A stretch of DNA of 5,724 nt from Geminicoccaceae bacterium (GTDB lineage: Bacteria > Pseudomonadota > Alphaproteobacteria > Geminicoccales > Geminicoccaceae): assembly GCA_020446285.1 (NCBI GenBank), contig JAGREZ010000315.1, positions 2,468 to 8,191 on the forward strand, written 5' to 3'. The notes beneath the pieces are model-generated. The model was not told where the DNA came from. It was given only the letters and a program-made list of their open reading frames with translations, and ran no database searches. How positions within the stretch are numbered: the stretch's first letter is position 1; each line of letters begins with the position of its first letter. This document shows, piece after piece, positions 1 to 5,724 of this stretch. Made by a program: the position numbers and the translations under genes.

Positions 1-1499
1 TCTTCGCGCAGCCGGACGAACGCCTTCGGCACCTCGCCGTCATCGGGATCGGGCACGCCGATGACGGTGACCTCCTGAACCGCCGGATGGGCATGGATCG
101 CATCCTCGATGACCCGTGGATAGACATTGTAGCCATTGACGAGGATGAGATCCTTGATGCGGTCGACGAGATAGAGATAGCCGTCATCGTCACGCCGGCC
201 GATATCGCCGGTGCGCAGCCATCCGTCGACGAACGCCGCTTCCGTCTCCTCCGGCCGCCGCCAGTATCCGCGCATGACCGTGGGGCCGCGCACGCAGATC
301 TCGCCGGGCTCGCCCGCCCCCACCTCGTCGCGCGGATGCTCGGGATCGCGCAGGCTGATCCCGATGCCGGGCATGGGCAGACCGATCGAGCCCCGCCGGT
401 TCTCGCCACGCGGCGGATTGCAGGAAATCACCGGCGAGGCCTCCGACAGACCGTAGCCTTCCACCACGCTGCTGCCGCTGAGCGCCTCGAACGCCTCCTG
501 CACCTCGCCGGGCAGTGCCGCACCGCCCGAGATGCAGAATTTCAGCGACGCCAGATCCTGACCGCGAACGCCCGGATGCCGGAGAATCGCATTCAGCAGT
601 GTGGGGACGGCGGGAAAGACCGTGGGCTTCCTTCGGGCGATCGTCCGCAGCAGCTGCGGCAGCTTCACCCTCGGCAGGAGGATCATGGTCGCGCCGAGAC
701 GCACGGCCATGTTCATCACGACGGTCATCGCAAAGACATGAAAGAGCGGCAGCACACCGAGCATCCGGTCCTCGGCATCCTCCTCCGGCCCATACCAGAA
801 ACTCACCTGTGCCGCGTTGGTGACGATGTTCGAATGGGTCAGCATGGCCCCCTTGGGCAGCCCGGTGGTGCCGCCGGTATACTGGAGCACCGCCAGATCC
901 GCCTTCGGATCGATCCGGATGTCGGGCATCGCCGCATCGGCACCGATATCGAGCAGGCGCGGCCAGGAAATGCAAAGCCCGTCCGCCGGCACATCGACCC
1001 GTTCCGAGCGCCGGAAGAGCTGGAACATCAGGCCGGCGGAGCGCGGCAGCGCATCGGCCATGGAGCAGACGACGACACGCTCAAGCAGGCCATCCTCGCG
1101 GCAGGCGAGGATCTTCGGCAGGGTCAGGCGCAGGTCCATGGTCACGACATGGCCCGCCTCGCTGTCACGCAGAAGGGCCCGCACTTCCTCGTCGGCATAG
1201 AGCGGATTGAGATTGACCACCACCGCACCGATCCGGGTGACGGCATAATAGGCAGCGACATAGAACGGCGTGTTCGGCAGCATCAGGGCGACCCTCGAGC
1301 CCTTGCCCACTCCGATCGCCGCGAGCCCGCGGGCGACCGTCTCGACCGTCTCGCGCAGCTCGCGCCAGCTGGTCTCGCGACCGAGAAAGTCGATCGCCAC
1401 CCGCTCGCCCCGCGCCGCCGCGGCCCGCTCCAGCGGTTCGATGATGCATTCGTCGAGCCCGTCCGCCCATTCCTGCGGCGTCATGCGATCAGTTCCCAT
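1..1499 (-). CDS. AMP-forming long-chain fatty-acyl-CoA synthetase (FadD-like), 3' end beyond window
   Basis: The frame stays open from an ATG at 1499-1497 to the left edge (499 codons). The protein should activate a fatty acid with ATP through an acyl-adenylate and pass it to coenzyme A. ANL-superfamily motifs appear in order: the phosphate-binding loop TGGTTGLPK (residues 208-216), VEGYGLSE (346-353, the adenine/acyl-pocket A5 motif), TGD (430-432, the aspartate that binds ribose hydroxyls), and RIKDLILVNGYNVYP (447-461, the hinge to the C-terminal lid). The catalytic lysine of the A10 motif is not reached, so roughly 30-60 residues are missing, judged from the usual family length. The start is supported by GGAG (minus strand of 1507-1510) seven bases upstream; M6 is a weaker alternative. 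The A5 motif resembles long-chain FadD enzymes, but chain length cannot be read with certainty. The gene is divergent from the acyltransferase-hydrolase fusion, which fits a shared role in acyl-lipid metabolism. Confidence 0.93.
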   Translation of the reverse strand, partial: MGTDRMTPQEWADGLDECIIEPLERAAAARGERVAIDFLGRETSWRELRETVETVARGLAAIGVGKGSRVALMLPNTPFYVAAYYAVTRIGAVVVNLNPLYADEEVRALLRDSEAGHVVTMDLRLTLPKILACREDGLLERVVVCSMADALPRSAGLMFQLFRRSERVDVPADGLCISWPRLLDIGADAAMPDIRIDPKADLAVLQYTGGTTGLPKGAMLTHSNIVTNAAQVSFWYGPEEDAEDRMLGVLPLFHVFAMTVVMNMAVRLGATMILLPRVKLPQLLRTIARRKPTVFPAVPTLLNAILRHPGVRGQDLASLKFCISGGAALPGEVQEAFEALSGSSVVEGYGLSEASPVISCNPPRGENRRGSIGLPMPGIGISLRDPEHPRDEVGAGEPGEICVRGPTVMRGYWRRPEETEAAFVDGWLRTGDIGRRDDDGYLYLVDRIKDLILVNGYNVYPRVIEDAIHAHPAVQEVTVIGVPDPDDGEVPKAFVRLRE

Positions 1500-1637
1500 G
1501 TTCCTGCTCCAGAGCCCGGTATCCCCGATCACGACAGAATACCGATTATTCGCGGGAAATGCTTTCAGGGAGTTTAACGGAGTGTTGAAGAAGGCCTGAC
1601 GGCCGCGACCGCAGGATCGGGGTAACGACGTTAACTT

Positions 1638-1666
1638 TTGCGTGGTATTCCTGAACGACGTATCCT
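1638..1666 (+). promoter_or_regulatory. Possible sigma70-type promoter for the acyltransferase-hydrolase gene
   Basis: TTGCGT at 1638-1643 and TATCCT at 1661-1666 are separated by exactly 17 bases and match the -35 and -10 consensus at 3 and 4 of 6 positions. Transcription would begin near 1673 and leave a leader of about 57 bases before the ATG at 1730. The match is modest and rests on spacing and position only. On the opposite strand, AATAAT (complement of 1545-1550) is a good -10-like hexamer for the synthetase gene, but no convincing -35 lies at the right distance. Confidence 0.3.
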
Positions 1667-1729
1667 CACCGAATCGGTGCGACGCGTGCGGCGGGAAGGC
1701 AGGCCGGCGCGTTTCGCTGGAGACCAACG

Positions 1730-4162
1730 ATGCACCAAGAGAGGTCAGGCCGCGAAGCGACGGCGGACGATATCCGGATCGACACACCGACCTACAAGCG
1801 TTGTGTCGGCGCCTTCTCCCTCGTGGAACGGCATCTCGGCATCAATATCAGGCTGCATCCCGCCGCCGTTCCGGAGGATGGCGGTCCGGGCGATGCTACC
1901 GGACAGCTCGAACAGGGCGATATCCTCGTCTTCAACCATTTCGCCCGGTTCGAGACCATCATTCCGGCCTACCTGCTCTTCCGCCAGACCGGACGCTACT
2001 GCCGCACGCTCGCAAGCAGCGAACTCTTCGACGGCAGCCCCGCCTTCACGCGCTTCCTCAAGTCGATCGGCGGCGTGCCCAACGACATGAACGGCGTGCT
2101 CGCCTTTCTCGCCGCCGAGATCCTGCGCGGCCGCAAGGTGGTGATCTTTCCCGAAGGCGGCATGATCAAGGACCGGCGGGTGCGCGGCGAGAATGGCGAG
2201 CTCAGCATTCTCTCGCCATCCACAGGCAAGGAGCGCAAGCATCATTCCGGTGCGGCCGCGGTGGCGCTGGTGCTGGAGATCTTCAAGGAGCGCATCCGCT
2301 CGGTGAGCCGGCTCGGCGAGAGCGAGAGGCTCGGACGCTGGGCCGGTGCGCTCGGGCTCGATTCCGTCGAGACGCTGATCGCCCGCGCCTCGCGGCCGAC
2401 GCGCATCGTTCCGGCGAACATCACCTTCCACCCCATACGCGCGGACGAGAACGTGCTCACGAAGGGCGCCGATCTCCTGTTCCGCGGCCTCGCCCTGCAA
2501 CTCAAGGAAGAGCTCCTGATCGAGGGCAACATCCTCCTTCGGGACACCGACATGGACATCCGGCTCGCACCGGCGGTGTCGCCCGACATCCGCTGGTCAT
2601 GGTGGGAGCGCCAGCTTCTCGCCTGGAGCTTCAGCCAGATCGACAGCCTCGACCATCTCTTCGACGTCAATGCCAGCCCCAACAAGCTGATCGACCGGCT
2701 CGCCTCGAGCCTCGTGCATCACAATATCCGCCGCCTGCGCGATCATTGCATGGTCGAGATGTACCGGCACACCACCGTCAACATCGCGCATGTCGCGTCA
2801 GCGCTGCTCTACCGCCTGTACGAGGCAGACCGCCGGACACTGCCGCTTTCGACCTTCCGGGACATGGTCTATGCCGTCATCAAGAAGGCACAGGAGGTGG
2901 AGAGCATCTTCCTGCACCGGGGCCTGCTCGATCCCGAACGCTACGGCACCGTTCGCGAGGGCGGTGCCGCCGATCTCGAACGGCTGATCTCGTCGGCCGC
3001 CCTCGCCGGCCTGCTGCGGATCGAGGATGACGCGCTGCACATTCTCGACCGGCTCTGCGAACACGGTCCCGACACACCCGTGCGGCTGAGCCATACGGTG
3101 CGGGTCTATGCCAACGAGGTCGAACCCATCGACGCGGTCGGCCACCTCGTCGACGAGGCGGCCGGCATGCCGCCCGGCGGAATCGCCCCTCGGGCACTGT
3201 CGGCCTGGTATCTCGACGACGAGCTCAGGGCGCTCGCGCGGACGAGGGCGCGCTATGCGAAACCCCGCTACGACGACATCAACGCGCTGGAAACGGCAAC
3301 CGCGTCCGCCGCTCCCTACCTGCACCTTCCCGCCGACGGGCGTTCCACGGGCGTCGTGCTCGTTCACGGGTTCCTGTCCTCGCCCGCCGAACTCGCGGAA
3401 TTCGGCCGCGAGCTCGCCGGGGCCGGCTTTCCCGTCATGGGCGTGCGGCTCAGCGGCCACGGCACCTCGCCCCACGACCTGATGCAGCGTTCGGGCGATG
3501 AGTGGCTCGCCTCCATCCGCCGGGGCATCGCCATCCTCCGGCCGCATGTCCGGCAGTTCGCGCTCGTCGGCTTTTCCATGGGCGGCACGCTCGCCCTGCA
3601 TGTCGCGAGCGAGGCGGCGGAGGGTCTCGCCGGTGTCGCCTCCAACTCCGCACCGCTGCGCCTGCGACAGAAGACGCTGCATCTCGCGCCGGCACTGCAT
3701 GGCGTCAACCGGCTGAGCACATGGGCCGCCTCCATGGAAGGGCTCGTCCCGTTCATTCCCTCGCAGACGGCCCAGCCCGACATCAACTACCAGCACATTC
3801 CCGTCCGCAGCCTGATCGAGCTCCGCCATGCGATCCGCCTGTCCTACCGGGCCTGCGCCGGGGTCCGCGTACCGGCGCTGATCCTGCAGGGGCGAAACGA
3901 TCCCGTCGTCGAACCGAAGAGTGCTGAACTCTATCTCGCGCGCCTCGCCTCGCCGGAGAAGGAGCTGCACTGGATCGACAGCGACCGTCACGGCATCGTG
4001 CTGGAGAATGTCGGCGAAACCCGGTCGCTGCTGCACGCCTTCGTCGAACGGCTGGACGATGCCGGCCGCGGGCGGTCCGGGGAGTCGTCGTCCGGGGAGC
4101 CGCCATTCGGGGAACCGTCATCCGGGACTTGCGTCGCCGCAGATCGGGTCATACCTGTGTAG
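1730..4162 (+). CDS. Fusion of PlsB/PlsC-like acyltransferase and Est30/monoacylglycerol-lipase-type alpha/beta hydrolase
   Basis: This 810-residue protein has two enzyme domains. Residues about 60-285 look like a glycerolipid acyltransferase: FNHFARFE (68-75) is the catalytic block, followed by a block-II-like IGGVPND (113-119), FPEGG (140-144) and IVPANITFHP (226-235). The catalytic block is HX4E (H70, E75) rather than HX4D, and block II lacks its usual arginine. Residues about 286-535 are largely helical; YRHTTVNIAHVASALLYRL (345-363) faintly recalls the C-terminal part of PlsB. Residues about 540-776 are an alpha/beta hydrolase: HGFLSSP (546-552, oxyanion loop), LSGHGTSP (574-581), GFSMGG (614-619, nucleophile S616), GRND (D724) and DRHG (H754) make a complete triad. 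This half most resembles Est30-type carboxylesterases and bacterial monoacylglycerol lipases. No signal peptide or clear membrane span is visible, so a cytosolic or membrane-peripheral site is likely. GGAG at 1719-1722, seven bases upstream, supports the start. The tail (777-810) is low-complexity. Substrates are unknown; a role in acyl exchange or lipid turnover is inferred. Confidence 0.9.
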   Translation: MHQERSGREATADDIRIDTPTYKRCVGAFSLVERHLGINIRLHPAAVPEDGGPGDATGQLEQGDILVFNHFARFETIIPAYLLFRQTGRYCRTLASSELFDGSPAFTRFLKSIGGVPNDMNGVLAFLAAEILRGRKVVIFPEGGMIKDRRVRGENGELSILSPSTGKERKHHSGAAAVALVLEIFKERIRSVSRLGESERLGRWAGALGLDSVETLIARASRPTRIVPANITFHPIRADENVLTKGADLLFRGLALQLKEELLIEGNILLRDTDMDIRLAPAVSPDIRWSWWERQLLAWSFSQIDSLDHLFDVNASPNKLIDRLASSLVHHNIRRLRDHCMVEMYRHTTVNIAHVASALLYRLYEADRRTLPLSTFRDMVYAVIKKAQEVESIFLHRGLLDPERYGTVREGGAADLERLISSAALAGLLRIEDDALHILDRLCEHGPDTPVRLSHTVRVYANEVEPIDAVGHLVDEAAGMPPGGIAPRALSAWYLDDELRALARTRARYAKPRYDDINALETATASAAPYLHLPADGRSTGVVLVHGFLSSPAELAEFGRELAGAGFPVMGVRLSGHGTSPHDLMQRSGDEWLASIRRGIAILRPHVRQFALVGFSMGGTLALHVASEAAEGLAGVASNSAPLRLRQKTLHLAPALHGVNRLSTWAASMEGLVPFIPSQTAQPDINYQHIPVRSLIELRHAIRLSYRACAGVRVPALILQGRNDPVVEPKSAELYLARLASPEKELHWIDSDRHGIVLENVGETRSLLHAFVERLDDAGRGRSGESSSGEPPFGEPSSGTCVAADRVIPV
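4076..4129 (+). repeat. Degenerate 15-bp in-frame tandem repeat at the 3' end of the fusion gene
   Basis: Three 15-base units start at 4076, 4091 and 4106, with a decaying fourth at 4121; each begins T(C/T)CGGGGA or a close variant. They translate as SGESS, SGEPP, FGEPS and SGTCV, a Ser/Gly/Glu/Pro tail after the hydrolase fold should have ended near residue 776. Because the period is a multiple of three, gain or loss of a unit would leave the frame intact. The tail is probably disordered; no function is evident. Confidence 0.75.
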
Positions 4163-4190
4163 CCTACCCGGGTGAACGGGGAGAACAGCG

Positions 4191-4195
4191 GGAGG
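4191..4195 (+). promoter_or_regulatory. Ribosome binding site that fixes the GST start
   Basis: GGAGG lies eight bases before the ATG at 4204. The same frame is open further upstream to an ATG at 4129, but that start would overlap the end of the preceding gene and add 25 Arg/Gly-rich residues before the first beta strand of the thioredoxin fold. The start at 4204 is therefore preferred. Confidence 0.8.
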
Positions 4196-4203
4196 CAGGA
4201 ACG

Positions 4204-4818
4204 ATGCTCAGGCTGATCGGCACGCCGAAGGCGCGCACGCTTCGTGTCATGTGGATGCTCGAGGAACTCGAGGAACCCTATGATCTGGATCCCGCACCGC
4301 CGCACGGCGAAGCGATCCTCGCCGTCAATCCGTCCGGCAAGGTTCCGGCACTGATCGTCGACGGCACCGTGCTCACCGAATCGGTGGCGATCTGCCAGTT
4401 TCTCGCCGACCGTGCCGGTCGCCTGACCTTTCCCGCCGGCACCATCGAGCGGGCGGTACAGGACGGCTGGACCCAGTTCATCGTCGATGCAATCGAGGGT
4501 GCCTTGTGGAATGCCGGCAAGCACAGTTTCGTGTTACCCAAGGAAATGCGGGTTCCGGCCCTCAAGCCGGTGCTGCGCTGGGAGTTCGACCGCGCCATGA
4601 AGACGCTCGAAGAGCGGTTCGGCGACGGCCCCTGGCTGATGGGCGAGAGCTTCACCCTGCCGGACATTCTCATGGGGCACGCCGCCGAATGGGCCCGCAT
4701 GGCGCGTTTCGACCTCCCCGGCGGGCCGATCGGCGCCTATATCGAGCGGGTCGGGAACAGGCCGGCGGTCGAGCGCATGCGCGCGCGCATCGCCTCGCTC
4801 GAAGCCCGGCCGGCCTGA
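4204..4818 (+). CDS. Glutathione S-transferase family protein
   Basis: This 204-residue protein has the two-domain cytosolic GST plan and the usual family length. Residues 1 to about 76 form the thioredoxin-like glutathione-binding domain: MLRLIGTPKARTLRVMWMLE is the first strand and helix, VNPSGKVPAL (41-50) carries the cis-proline P48, and TES (58-60) is the Glu-Ser pair that binds the gamma-glutamyl part of glutathione. The C-terminal helical domain includes FTLPDI (150-155), the N-capping box with T151 and D154. The catalytic residue is unclear: near the usual Ser/Cys position there are T7, A10 and T12 rather than a Ser, Cys or Tyr. Family members conjugate or reduce electrophiles, including lipid peroxidation products; the substrate here cannot be inferred. 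The gene begins 41 bases after the acyltransferase-hydrolase stop with no obvious terminator between, so co-transcription is likely. Confidence is high for the fold and low for the activity. Confidence 0.92.
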   Translation: MLRLIGTPKARTLRVMWMLEELEEPYDLDPAPPHGEAILAVNPSGKVPALIVDGTVLTESVAICQFLADRAGRLTFPAGTIERAVQDGWTQFIVDAIEGALWNAGKHSFVLPKEMRVPALKPVLRWEFDRAMKTLEERFGDGPWLMGESFTLPDILMGHAAEWARMARFDLPGGPIGAYIERVGNRPAVERMRARIASLEARPA

Positions 4819-4834
4819 CCTCCGTTAGACCCGC

Positions 4835-4873
4835 AAAAGCGCTTCTCGGCGCTTCCTGTTGGACGAAGCGCTT
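4835..4873 (-). terminator. Hairpin between convergent genes, terminator-like on the minus strand
   Basis: AAGCGCTTC (4837-4845) pairs perfectly with GAAGCGCTT (4865-4873), a 9-bp stem with a 19-base loop. On the minus strand the stem ends in TTTT (complement of 4835-4838), directly after the aminotransferase stop, which suits a weak intrinsic terminator. A competing 7-bp stem (4849-4855 with 4865-4871, 9-base loop) uses the same right arm. On the plus strand the GST transcript would also cross the hairpin, but no T-run follows there. Confidence 0.45.
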
Positions 4874-4890
4874 CAGCGCTTCCTGTTGGA
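4837..4890. repeat. Imperfect tandem duplication of a 25-27 bp palindromic unit
   Basis: Two units, 4837-4863 and 4866-4890, share AAGCGCTTC followed by GCGCTTCCTGTTGGA; between the two parts the first has TCG and the second has A. The 15-base core recurs at 4849-4863 and 4876-4890, a period of 27. GAAGCGCTTC at 4865-4874 is a perfect palindrome. The right-hand unit contains the stop codon and last codons of the aminotransferase gene, so the duplication spans the gene boundary. Confidence 0.85.
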
Positions 4891-5724
4891 ACCGTGCGTC
4901 GGCACGCCGAACAGCTCGTGACAGATCCTCGCCAGTTCACCGACGCCCTCGCGGATCTCCGTCTCGCCCGCATGGGCGAAGCACAGGCGCAGCCCGTTTC
5001 GCGCGCTGTCGGGATCGACCGCCCAGTCCGCACCGGCATTGAACGCGATGCCGGACCTTGCCGCCGCTTCCGCCAGACGCGAGGTATCGACGGTCTCCGG
5101 CAGCCGCACCCACTGGAAGATGCCACCCTTGCCGGGAGTGAGCTCCGCATCCGTGCCGAATTCCTCCATCAGCGTCTGGCGCAGGAGGTCGAGCTTCTTC
5201 GCGAGACGTTCCTTGAGGCTGCGGACATGGCCATCGAAGCCGTCGGCCATGGCGGCGACGACCATCTGCGAGAGCGCCGGCGTGCCACCATCGCCCTTGA
5301 GGGCGACGAGGCGGGAAAGGACGTTGCGCGGCGCGCTGATATAGCCGAGGCGCAGGGCGGGTGCGAGCGACTTGGAGAACGATCCGACATGGATCACCTC
5401 GCCGCCGCCCTCCATGCCGCGAAGGCTCACCGGCCACTCGCCCTCCCAGACCAGATCGGCGTAGCACTCGTCCTCCATGACCGGGACACCCTTCTCCCGG
5501 CAGATCGCGAGGATCTCCGCACGCCGTTCGGGCGTCATGACGCTTGCCGTCGGATTCTGGATGGTGGGCATCACATAGACATATTTGAGCCGCCTGCCCG
5601 AGCCCTGCACCTCGTCGATGCGGGCGCGAAGATCGTCGGCGACGACACCGCCATCGTCGAGCTTCAGGCCGACGACATCGGCGCCGCACTTCCGGACCTT
5701 GGTGATCGCACCGGCATAGGTCAG
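4873..5724 (-). CDS. PLP-dependent class I/II aminotransferase (COG1167-like), 5' end beyond window
   Basis: The frame is open from the right edge to a TGA at 4875-4873, giving the C-terminal 283 residues. Fold-type I landmarks appear in order: PTIQNPTAS (Asn codon 5554-5556, in the NPTG position but with Ala for Gly), EDECYADL (Asp 5470-5472 for the pyridine nitrogen, Tyr 5461-5463), SFSKSLAPALRLGY (Lys 5371-5373, which forms the Schiff base with PLP), GKGGIFQWVRLP, and GLRLCFAH (Arg 4987-4989, which binds the substrate carboxylate). The pattern is that of the 2-aminoadipate aminotransferase (LysN)/MocR-like group. About 110-120 residues are missing if it is a plain aminotransferase, and more if a GntR-type DNA-binding domain precedes it as in MocR regulators. 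The window cannot decide between enzyme and regulator. It is convergent with the GST gene and its last residues (SNRKR) are encoded by the duplicated repeat. The amino donor and substrate are unknown. Confidence 0.93.
   Translation of the reverse strand: MTYAGAITKVRKCGADVVGLKLDDGGVVADDLRARIDEVQGSGRRLKYVYVMPTIQNPTASVMTPERRAEILAICREKGVPVMEDECYADLVWEGEWPVSLRGMEGGGEVIHVGSFSKSLAPALRLGYISAPRNVLSRLVALKGDGGTPALSQMVVAAMADGFDGHVRSLKERLAKKLDLLRQTLMEEFGTDAELTPGKGGIFQWVRLPETVDTSRLAEAAARSGIAFNAGADWAVDPDSARNGLRLCFAHAGETEIREGVGELARICHELFGVPTHGSNRKR

Noticed and set aside
87..1577. A 496-codon open frame on the plus strand opposite the acyl-CoA synthetase
   Set aside because: It is antisense to a gene with all expected ANL motifs. 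Its translation is rich in Arg, His and Pro with no recognisable domain, typical of shadow frames in high-GC coding DNA.
1570..1636. Three TAAC-type boxes (TTTAACGG, GGTAACGAC, CGTTAACTT) and GGCCTGACGGCC in the divergent spacer, considered as operator sites
   Set aside because: They are short, unevenly spaced and match no fatty-acid regulator site I can name; chance is a sufficient explanation.
1642..3030. A 462-codon open frame on the plus strand overlapping the acyltransferase in another frame
   Set aside because: Its Arg/Pro-rich translation has no domain signature, while the overlapping frame carries the acyltransferase motifs and a good ribosome binding site.
2798..4036. A 412-codon open frame on the minus strand opposite the hydrolase half of the fusion
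   Set aside because: It lies wholly within a convincing gene, has no recognisable motif, and follows from the codon bias of the real gene.
4129..4203. An upstream ATG that would extend the GST by 25 residues
   Set aside because: It overlaps the end of the preceding gene, lacks a good ribosome binding site, and adds sequence foreign to the thioredoxin fold; GGAGG before 4204 marks the better start.
4837..4890. The palindromic repeats considered as a CRISPR array or an insertion-sequence end
   Set aside because: There are only two units, separated by two bases rather than by spacers, and no transposase or cas gene is nearby.

Overview
The window is high-GC bacterial DNA, densely coding, with short spacers and GGAG-type ribosome binding sites. 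Composition, gene style and protein similarity by eye suggest an alphaproteobacterium, perhaps of the Hyphomicrobiales/Rhodobacterales kind. That placement is inference; there is no rRNA or other marker gene here to fix it.

Layout: (1) On the minus strand, from base 1499 off the left edge, lies a fatty-acyl-CoA synthetase of the AMP-forming (ANL) superfamily, lacking its last few dozen residues. (2) A 230-base divergent spacer (1500-1729) holds a tentative plus-strand promoter. (3) On the plus strand, 1730-4162 encodes an 810-residue fusion of an N-terminal glycerolipid-type (PlsB/PlsC-like) acyltransferase, a helical middle region and a C-terminal alpha/beta hydrolase of the Est30/monoacylglycerol-lipase type. 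(4) 41 bases downstream, on the same strand, 4204-4818 encodes a 204-residue glutathione S-transferase-like protein. (5) A 54-base convergent spacer carries a duplicated, palindromic sequence that can fold into a terminator-like hairpin. (6) On the minus strand, from the right edge to 4873, lies the C-terminal 283 residues of a fold-type I PLP-dependent aminotransferase.

The first two genes suggest a lipid-handling unit: the synthetase would activate free fatty acids to acyl-CoA, the acyltransferase half of the fusion could place acyl groups on an acceptor, and the hydrolase half could remove acyl groups from glycerolipids, returning fatty acid to the synthetase. The fusion is the most interesting object here. 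It unites opposite ester chemistries in one chain, and its acyltransferase has an HX4E motif in place of HX4D and lacks the usual basic residue in the second block. The GST may be co-transcribed with it. The aminotransferase is convergent and has no evident functional link. I see no tRNA, rRNA, CRISPR array, insertion sequence or phage gene.
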